DNA of 9,254 nt from an uncultured Kordia sp. Its GTDB lineage: Bacteria; Bacteroidota; Bacteroidia; Flavobacteriales; Flavobacteriaceae. Position numbers and translations under genes: made by a program. This document shows, piece by piece, positions 1-5,573 of this stretch; within the stretch, counting starts at the first letter, position 1; each line of letters starts with the position of its first letter. The notes under the pieces were generated by a model. It was not told the origin of the DNA, did not search any database, and saw only the letters and a program-made list of their open reading frames with translations. The stretch is from assembly GCA_913054565.1 (NCBI GenBank), contig CAJXHW010000061.1, forward strand, positions 1 to 9,254. The letters run 5' to 3'.

Positions 1-226
1 TTAAATTAATTTTTGAAATGTCAGATGTGGGTATATAAGTAGACATTGACTTATTTATTTCCGAAAACAAACTGTCATATTGTTTCGAATAGTCGACCAC
101 CTTAGTGTCAAAAAATTGAATATTATAATACGTTCCGAAAACCTCTCCTGAACTTAAGCTTTTCTGAAGCTTATTTTCTTGTTTACAAGAAATACAGATT
201 AAAAATAAGAGAACTAATTTTTTCAT
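1..226 (-). CDS. apbE: FAD:protein FMN transferase (ApbE family) lipoprotein, N-terminal part, cut by window edge
   Basis: Translating down from the ATG at 226 gives 75 codons open to the window edge; the C-terminal part is outside. ApbE enzymes transfer FMN from FAD to a Thr or Ser of target flavoproteins such as NqrB, NqrC and RnfG, on the outer side of the inner membrane. The N-terminus is a short hydrophobic signal with a lipobox-like C-I-S-C, so Cys14 is the probable lipidated residue. The family hallmarks seen are GEVFGTYYNIQFF (about residues 28-40) and a later EINKSMSTYIPTSDISKIN stretch (about 56-74), which matches the usual ApbE 'N-x-x-x-S-x-Y-x-x-x-S-x-I-x-x-x-N' signature. The start lies 10 bp after the stop of the 125-residue gene, so it is probably translated from the same mRNA. 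The catalytic C-terminal half cannot be checked. Family identification is confident; the target flavoprotein is inferred only. Confidence 0.87.
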   Translation of the reverse strand, partial: MKKLVLLFLICISCKQENKLQKSLSSGEVFGTYYNIQFFDTKVVDYSKQYDSLFSEINKSMSTYIPTSDISKINL

Positions 227-236
227 TTCAAAATTT

Positions 237-614
237 CTAATACAAGTCCACATCAAGCAACTGTGGCCCCGTATAATTTAATAAATATGGTTCATCTAAA
301 TAAACAGGTGATCCTTCATTATCTTTATTTCCTAAACCAACACCTGCATACATGACTTTCGCATTATTATTTCTAGCATGCTCTCTGAATGTTTCCATCC
401 AAACTACATCATATTTTTCTGGGTCTTCTGGCAATAACACTACCTTTACTATAACAAAATAATATTGTGCATTTTTATCAATACATACATATTGAGGGTT
501 TCTTTTTAACTGACTATTAATTGCCACGAACTCATAGCCTTGAGCTTCTAAATCTTTACCAACTATGTTCATTGCTAAATTATGCAACTCTTGTGTAGAT
601 AATGGTTTTCGCAT
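237..614 (-). CDS. Conserved uncharacterised 125-residue protein of Flavobacteriia, between helicase and apbE
   Basis: This is a soluble protein with no signal peptide or membrane segment. I recognise the type from Flavobacteriaceae genomes, where from memory it is often labelled 'Na(+)-translocating NADH-quinone reductase subunit F'. The sequence does not support that label: it has no ferredoxin Cys cluster, no FAD or NADH motif, and is less than a third of NqrF length. Residues 19-57 follow the pattern of the YraN/UPF0102 restriction-endonuclease-like fold: G19, then GYEFVAIN at 26-33, then YVCIDK and YYFVIVK ending at K57. The positions expected to hold the catalytic Asp and Glu appear to be Tyr42 and Ile55, so nuclease activity is doubtful. 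The C-terminal half (VWMETFREHARNNNAKVMYA, about 71-90) looks like a helix followed by a strand. The gene starts 2 bp after the helicase stop and ends 10 bp before apbE. The function is unknown; the fold resemblance is an inference by eye. Confidence 0.85.
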   Translation of the reverse strand: MRKPLSTQELHNLAMNIVGKDLEAQGYEFVAINSQLKRNPQYVCIDKNAQYYFVIVKVVLLPEDPEKYDVVWMETFREHARNNNAKVMYAGVGLGNKDNEGSPVYLDEPYLLNYTGPQLLDVDLY

Positions 615-616
615 TA

Positions 617-1975
617 TTACTTCTTTTTATTTCTTTTGTTATAATTTTTGTCGCCCCTAGTTTTAGGTTTCTTGTACTTCTTAGCTATTTCACGTCTATA
701 TGACCCTCCAAGATTTTCTTTACTATTTTTTTCACTTTTTTCATGAAAAGCTGGTCCAGGCGCATCTTCATCAGTTGGTCTGGTATGTGGATTGTTACGT
801 TCAATATGTTTTGGACGTTCTTCAGGTGTTAATCGCTCAGAGATTTCTACGTCTTCTGGAAACGCCATTTTTGGTATTTGATAAGCCATCAACTCTTCAA
901 TTGCAGTCTTATCTTCGTGTTCTTTTTCTGTAGAAAATAAAATCGTATTTCCCTCATGCTCAGCTCTACCTGTTCTTCCTATACGATGCATGTAATTTTC
1001 AGGAAAGTTTGGTGTATCAAAATTAATTACGTGCGTAATTTCATCTAAATCTAAACCTCTAGCCATTACATCTGTAGCTACTAATATTCTATTTTCTCCT
1101 TCGTCAAATTGACGAATAGAACGGACTCTATAATTTTGAGTTTTGTTGGAATGAATCACACAAACTTCAGAACCAAAAATACCTTCAATTGCTTCAAATA
1201 ACCTATCGGCACTTTTCTTATTTGACACAAACACCAACACCTTACTAAAAGTATCTTTATCTTGAATTAAATGCGCTAACAAATTAACTTTTGTGTAAAA
1301 ATTTGGCACATCATAACATTGTTGTGCAATATTATCTAGTGGAGTACCACTTACAGCAATCGAAATTTTTTCTGGCGATCTAAAAAAATCTATAATCAAT
1401 TCATCCACATCATCAGTCATTGTAGCTGAGAACATAATATTCTGTCGTTTAGGTGGCAAAACATCAAATATATTTAGCAATTGAAAACGAAATCCTAAAT
1501 CAAGCATTACATCTACTTCATCAATAACTAATTTCTGAACCGCTTTTAAGTTTACTGCTCTACTCAACGCTAAATCGTACAATCTTCCTGGGGTAGCAAC
1601 AATAATATCAGTACCCTGAGACACAGCCATTTTTTGCGTATTAATGTTTGTTCCACCATACACACCTAGAACGCGTACATTAATATACTTTGCTATTTTT
1701 TCAATTTCTTCAACAACTTGTAAAACCAATTCTCTTGTAGGTACTAAAACCAAAACCCTAGGGTTAACTTGTTTAGAAAATTTTAAATCACGTAAAATTG
1801 GCATCATATAGGCAAATGTTTTACCTGTACCAGTTTGTGCAATACCGACTACATCTTTACCAGAACGCACCACATTAAATGCTTCTGCTTGTATTGGTGT
1901 TGGGTGCTCAAACCCTAAATCATCAATAGCGTATTGCAATTGATTGGATAAACTCAAATCTTTAAACGTAATCAT
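617..1975 (-). CDS. DEAD-box type ATP-dependent RNA helicase (DEVD variant)
   Basis: This is a 452-residue cytoplasmic ATP-dependent RNA helicase of superfamily 2, expected to unwind or remodel RNA duplexes in ribosome assembly, mRNA turnover or cold adaptation. The full motif set is visible: Q motif around GFEHPTPIQ (21-29), motif I AQTGTGKT (46-53), Ia PTREL (79-83), GG (107-108), Ib TPGR (128-131), motif II DEVD (152-155), III SAT (183-185), IV around VLVFVSNKKSADRL (246-259), V ATDVMARGLDL (300-310) and VI HRIGRTGR (330-337). Motif II has Val where DEAD has Ala; the catalytic Asp-Glu pair and last Asp are kept. From about residue 380 the tail is hydrophilic and ends in a Lys/Arg-rich stretch (about 425-452), typical of an RNA-binding extension. 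It is the first gene of the unit with the 125-residue protein and apbE. A TATCTTTG -7 box lies 17-24 bases before the ATG. RhlE- or CshA-like subfamily assignment is not safe from sequence alone. Confidence 0.96.
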   Translation of the reverse strand: MITFKDLSLSNQLQYAIDDLGFEHPTPIQAEAFNVVRSGKDVVGIAQTGTGKTFAYMMPILRDLKFSKQVNPRVLVLVPTRELVLQVVEEIEKIAKYINVRVLGVYGGTNINTQKMAVSQGTDIIVATPGRLYDLALSRAVNLKAVQKLVIDEVDVMLDLGFRFQLLNIFDVLPPKRQNIMFSATMTDDVDELIIDFFRSPEKISIAVSGTPLDNIAQQCYDVPNFYTKVNLLAHLIQDKDTFSKVLVFVSNKKSADRLFEAIEGIFGSEVCVIHSNKTQNYRVRSIRQFDEGENRILVATDVMARGLDLDEITHVINFDTPNFPENYMHRIGRTGRAEHEGNTILFSTEKEHEDKTAIEELMAYQIPKMAFPEDVEISERLTPEERPKHIERNNPHTRPTDEDAPGPAFHEKSEKNSKENLGGSYRREIAKKYKKPKTRGDKNYNKRNKKK

Positions 1976-1991
1976 TCCTACAAATTTTGTG

Positions 1992-1999
1992 CAAAGATA
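1992..1999 (-). promoter_or_regulatory. Bacteroidota -7 promoter box for the helicase-apbE unit
   Basis: The minus strand reads TATCTTTG here, an exact match to the Bacteroidota TAnnTTTG -7 element read by the primary sigma factor (family knowledge). The ATG begins at 1975, so a start site 5-7 bases past the box would leave a leader of only about 10-12 nt. The matching -33 region (near 2018-2023) has no good TTTG, only a GTGTT-like sequence, so upstream contacts look weak. A 15-base palindrome sits directly upstream of the box. Confidence 0.6.
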
Positions 2000-2003
2000 C
2001 CAT

Positions 2004-2018
2004 TTCTAAATTTTAGAA
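2004..2018. repeat. Perfect 15-base palindrome inside the helicase promoter spacer
   Basis: The + strand reads TTCTAAATTTTAGAA: seven-base arms around one central base. It lies between the -7 box and the expected -33 region of the helicase promoter, a normal place for an operator. It is very AT-rich, so chance occurrence is quite possible, and no regulator gene is nearby. A regulatory role is conjecture. Confidence 0.3.
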
Positions 2019-2032
2019 CACTTAACTATTGT

Positions 2033-2068
2033 AAAAACAAAAAACCGATGCTTTTCAGCATCGGTTTT
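2033..2068 (-). terminator. Intrinsic terminator of the P-domain metalloprotease gene
   Basis: An 11-bp perfect stem (2041-2051 with 2058-2068, core CCGATGC/GCATCGG) closes a 6-base loop. On the minus strand it is followed by a T-rich tract interrupted by one G (2044-2033). It lies 24 bp past the stop codon at 2093 and separates this gene from the helicase promoter. The arms are A-rich on one side and T-rich on the other, so weak action in the other direction is possible, but no plus-strand gene needs it. Confidence 0.9.
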
Positions 2069-2092
2069 GAACCTCTTAATTAAAGTTTATAA

Positions 2093-5000
2093 TTATTGAA
2101 TAATTATTTTCTTAGTTACGGATTTTGCTCCATCGTTAACCTGCAATAAATACAATCCTGAAGACACATTGTTTAATTTAACTATTTCATTAAATGTTGA
2201 CTTAGGTTCGTACATTTTTGCATATACTTTTCTTCCTCTTACATCAAAAACCTCTACAGAGATATCATTCGTAGCATTTGACGTAAAATTTAATGCAAAA
2301 TTACCATTATTCGGGTTAGGGTAAACCGCAAAGTTCTCTATAGTATTCTCATCAACTTCTAACAAAGGTTCCGCAGAACAAATTTCTAAACTATAGTTTA
2401 AAAACTCCCCTCCATCATCTTTATGACTATCAGTTGCAGTTAAAATCCAATCTCCATTAAGTCCTTCACCATCAAAAACTGATAATGCCTCTTGAGGAAT
2501 GGTAACTCCTCCAACTGATGGAGAGGTAGTACTACATACTAAAGCCGTTCCTTCATCATCATAGGTTACATATATATCATCAGTACCATCATCACACACA
2601 CTGTTTCCTAATAAAATTATTTCTGTTCCAGCTGGCGAAGTTAATTTTAAATCCATGTCACCAGCCCAAAGGTGCTGAATATTGATCGACACATTCATGT
2701 CAGTAATTGTACTAGCAGATGAAACTCCACTTATTGTTATTGTAGAAGTTAGTGTAAATGGATACTGATTTGGATTTCCTCCACTTGGAATAGTAATATT
2801 ATTTTCTGTTGAATTATATACTGTGCAACTTGGCGTTACCGTAGTAAAGCTTCTAGAAGCAGAATACGTTCCTGTTCCACAAGTATTTTCAGGAGCCACT
2901 CTCCAGTAATACGTCGTATTTGGTTGTAATCCGCTAATTTCTATTTGATCAGAATTTGACATATATGTACCAACCATAGTCGAGAAAGCCATATCAGTAG
3001 CCACTTGAATAGTATAGCTGGCAGCATTTACATCTTGATTCCATGTTAAAGGAGTAATAGTTCCAACTCCTGTTGCTCCGTTTGGCGGAAACACTAATGA
3101 TTGTGCTCCAAAAGTATCGCTATATACGTTAACTGTAATTACATCCGTTCGTGTTACCGTAACACTTTCTGCTGTTACAGTTATTGGATAACTACCAGGA
3201 GAAACTCCTGCGGTATTACTCAAGGTCATTGTTAAATTTTGAGTAGTGTTTATGTTATTTACTGAAAAATCAACTATTGAACCAGCTGGATTACCAGTAG
3301 CTGAATATACTGTATTTTCATTAAAACCAGAAAAAACTGCATTATTAATAGCTACTGTAGGAGTATCTCCAGTACAAATTGTTTGACTTTTATCAGCAGC
3401 ATCTACCGTCATTACAAAAGTTGCTGATGATGGTGCCACAATAGAGAAGTTTGTATCTGAAATATCATAAAATATATTATCAGCAGCCTCTACCATTATT
3501 CTTGCTGTTGAAGTTATTTGATTTGGTATTTGAATTATTTCTGATCCGTCATTTGGTGTATTTTCTAACAATGTATATGGATAGGTATACCCTCCATCAA
3601 CTGATAATTTTATATTAACATTTTGGCAGTTTATGGTTGCATTTGCTGTTGCCCCAACATTCCATGTTACTGTTTGGCTGCTTGCTACTTCCCAAGACAC
3701 AGCAGTATTTGGAGCTGACATAGTAAATGGTGTCACATCTTCTACATTAACTTTCATCAACTCAGAATCTGTTTGACCAATACCATTTGCAAAACCACTC
3801 GCATTATCTCTTACTACTAATGCAAAGTTTAATTCACGTGCAACAGATGGTGTTACCTCCCATGTTGGCGTTAAGTTACCAGCAACAACATCTGAAATTT
3901 TTGGCATATATCTATCAGGTGAAATTGTTGGTAATATTGAACGGTATACTGGGCCACTTGTAGCTGTACTACTTGGCGCACTAGTTCCCATTCCTCCTGG
4001 TTCAGGATCATTTTGAGACCATCCATAAGTATGCTCTGTTATTCCATCAGGATCATTTGAAGCTCCACGTAAAACGAATGGCGTAGACTTTGGTATTGAA
4101 AACTCAGCGCCCTCTGTAATTGCTGTTGGTGGCTGATTTGTTAATGGTGTTTCCATTGCACAAGAACTACTAGTTCCTGTTTGAATGTTTGTGGTAATAT
4201 CTCTAATGTTTACATAATTAAAATGCGCATCACTATTCCCTTGCACATTAGCTGCACAAATACCTGCGTACCCCATAATAGAGCTACCGCTTCCAGGTTC
4301 TACTTCAGTAGTACCGTTTCCACTTACACAACCCGAACTTGCCTGAGTATGGTAACCGTCTAATTGATGCCCCATTTCATGTGCTACATAATCAATGTCA
4401 AAAGGGTCTCCTGTTGGATTTGACCTACCTGTCATACCTCTTCCTTTAGTAGCACCATTATACACACCTCCTGTTACACTAACACACACACAACCTAAAC
4501 ATCCTGCATTACCTCCTCCAGAAGTATTAAAGTTATGCCCGATATCATATAATGACTCATCATTTAATGTTGTAGTAATTACTTCTTGTGTTTTTGTATT
4601 ATATTCTCCATTCCAAGGGTCTGTTCCTCCGTTGTAATAGATTAACTCATCATTACGAGCAATAAAGATTAAGGTTATTGCTAAATCTCTTTCGTAAACT
4701 TCATTAACTCTATTTACGGTTATTGCCATTTGTGCTTGGATATTTGCTTTTTTTTGAGCATCAGTTCCTGCTCCTGCAAATATAGCTCCATACTCACCTG
4801 TACAGGTTTGTGCTAATCGGTAGGTGCGCAACTTCTGATCATCAGAATCTATACGTTTCATAGAAACCTCTTCTTCTAACGAACGCAATCTAACATCTTG
4901 ATCTGTTAAACATTCGAAACTTTGAGTATCTGCTCCTAACGATTTCTTATCATAAACCATGTAGTACTGTCTATCTTCAGTATATGGATCAACATACATT

Positions 5001-5452
5001 GAGTTTCGCTTACCTGATAAGGTCATAGTGTGCAAACCAAATTGAGTAACACTAAAACGCATTGTAGCAGTAGGATCATCTACTCCAACAGCCTTATATG
5101 TTTTAATCATTGGGAATTTTTCAGCTAATTCCGCTTCCATGATTGGCGATTCGGTAATTCTAAAACGCTCTAATGTTCCTTCTGGCGTTGGAAACTCCGC
5201 TATTACATTTGATTTTCCAGAAATCTGCCCTCTAATAGGAGCGTCTTGAATTGTATTTTTAAACGCCTCCATATTTAAATGGAAGACTTCAAATTGTTTT
5301 GGGTGTGATGCTCGACTTACTTTTTCTTGACTTTCAAGATTTTTTTCAGTTGTTTTTGTCCAGTATCCTCCTCCATTTTGAGCAAAAAGAACTACTGAAG
5401 AAAAAGCCATGCACAAGCACAACAATAGTTTGTTTGGGTAATAATTTTTCAT
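2093..5452 (-). CDS. T9SS-secreted reprolysin-like zinc metalloprotease with P-domain
   Basis: This is a 1119-residue exported endopeptidase, probably released or anchored at the cell surface through the type IX secretion system. Domains in order: signal peptide 1-24 (cleavage after LFA, before Q25); propeptide to about 205; metzincin catalytic domain about 208-433 with zinc motif HEMGHQLDGYH (His358, Glu359, His362, His368) and Met-turn SIMGYAG (Met393); a conserved beta-rich region about 440-670; an Ig-like module about 677-777; fibronectin III about 780-872; P-domain about 880-1027 (HLWAGDMDLKLTSPAG and GLNGDWILTATD segments); T9SS type A sorting domain about 1040-1119, starting at YPNPNNG and ending KKIIIQ. 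C318, C321 and C323, upstream of the zinc site, are shared with the neighbouring paralogue and may form disulfides. The usual metzincin Gly after the second His is Asp365. The 5' leader is A-rich with no Shine-Dalgarno. The gene has its own promoter and terminator, so it is probably monocistronic. Substrates are unknown. Confidence 0.95.
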   Translation of the reverse strand: MKNYYPNKLLLCLCMAFSSVVLFAQNGGGYWTKTTEKNLESQEKVSRASHPKQFEVFHLNMEAFKNTIQDAPIRGQISGKSNVIAEFPTPEGTLERFRITESPIMEAELAEKFPMIKTYKAVGVDDPTATMRFSVTQFGLHTMTLSGKRNSMYVDPYTEDRQYYMVYDKKSLGADTQSFECLTDQDVRLRSLEEEVSMKRIDSDDQKLRTYRLAQTCTGEYGAIFAGAGTDAQKKANIQAQMAITVNRVNEVYERDLAITLIFIARNDELIYYNGGTDPWNGEYNTKTQEVITTTLNDESLYDIGHNFNTSGGGNAGCLGCVCVSVTGGVYNGATKGRGMTGRSNPTGDPFDIDYVAHEMGHQLDGYHTQASSGCVSGNGTTEVEPGSGSSIMGYAGICAANVQGNSDAHFNYVNIRDITTNIQTGTSSSCAMETPLTNQPPTAITEGAEFSIPKSTPFVLRGASNDPDGITEHTYGWSQNDPEPGGMGTSAPSSTATSGPVYRSILPTISPDRYMPKISDVVAGNLTPTWEVTPSVARELNFALVVRDNASGFANGIGQTDSELMKVNVEDVTPFTMSAPNTAVSWEVASSQTVTWNVGATANATINCQNVNIKLSVDGGYTYPYTLLENTPNDGSEIIQIPNQITSTARIMVEAADNIFYDISDTNFSIVAPSSATFVMTVDAADKSQTICTGDTPTVAINNAVFSGFNENTVYSATGNPAGSIVDFSVNNINTTQNLTMTLSNTAGVSPGSYPITVTAESVTVTRTDVITVNVYSDTFGAQSLVFPPNGATGVGTITPLTWNQDVNAASYTIQVATDMAFSTMVGTYMSNSDQIEISGLQPNTTYYWRVAPENTCGTGTYSASRSFTTVTPSCTVYNSTENNITIPSGGNPNQYPFTLTSTITISGVSSASTITDMNVSINIQHLWAGDMDLKLTSPAGTEIILLGNSVCDDGTDDIYVTYDDEGTALVCSTTSPSVGGVTIPQEALSVFDGEGLNGDWILTATDSHKDDGGEFLNYSLEICSAEPLLEVDENTIENFAVYPNPNNGNFALNFTSNATNDISVEVFDVRGRKVYAKMYEPKSTFNEIVKLNNVSSGLYLLQVNDGAKSVTKKIIIQ

Positions 5453-5476
5453 GTTTTTTTGTTTTTTTTAGGATGT

Positions 5477-5507
5477 ACAATATACTACTTCACAAACAAT
5501 TAACAAA
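5477..5507 (-). promoter_or_regulatory. Promoter of the P-domain metalloprotease
   Basis: On the minus strand a TTTG (5507-5504) is followed after exactly 19 bases by TATATTGT (5484-5477), close to the Bacteroidota TTTG-N19-TAnnTTTG consensus. The ATG at 5452 would follow a leader of about 18-20 nt made largely of A residues. The -33 element is formed by the end of the T-tract of the preceding terminator. The assignment rests on pattern and spacing only. Confidence 0.6.
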
Positions 5508-5540
5508 AAAAGCCGACACATTACTGTGTCGGCTTTTTTT
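5505..5540 (-). terminator. Intrinsic terminator of the GEVED-domain metalloprotease gene
   Basis: A 16-bp perfect stem (5505-5520 with 5525-5540) with GC-rich core GCCGACACA/TGTGTCGGC closes a TTAC tetraloop. The flanking A7 and T7 runs make it symmetric, so it could work in both directions. It lies 33 bp past the stop at 5574. On the minus strand the closing T-run leads straight into the next promoter's TTTG. Confidence 0.93.
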
Positions 5541-5573
5541 ACTGTAATAAGCTTAATAAAAAACTAAACTTAC

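Noticed and set aside
237..614. Annotation as Na(+)-translocating NADH-quinone reductase subunit F
   Set aside because: No 2Fe-2S Cys motif, no flavin- or NADH-binding motif, and far too short; the name probably spread from gene context.
700..933. Open frame of 77 codons on the plus strand across the helicase C-terminal region
   Set aside because: It is the antisense shadow of the helicase gene, with no promoter or start context and a composition unlike a real protein.
4486..4501. CxxCxC cluster (C318, C321, C323) as a metal-binding site
   Set aside because: The protein is secreted and has further conserved Cys nearby, so disulfide bonding is the more likely use.
4181..4637. Two plus-strand open frames opposite the protease catalytic domain
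   Set aside because: They are antisense to a fully conserved coding region; their residues mirror the protease codons and have no recognisable family.
5299..5547. Plus-strand open frame spanning the P-domain protease start and the upstream terminator
   Set aside because: It runs through a promoter and a strong hairpin, which real genes seldom do, and has no family resemblance.
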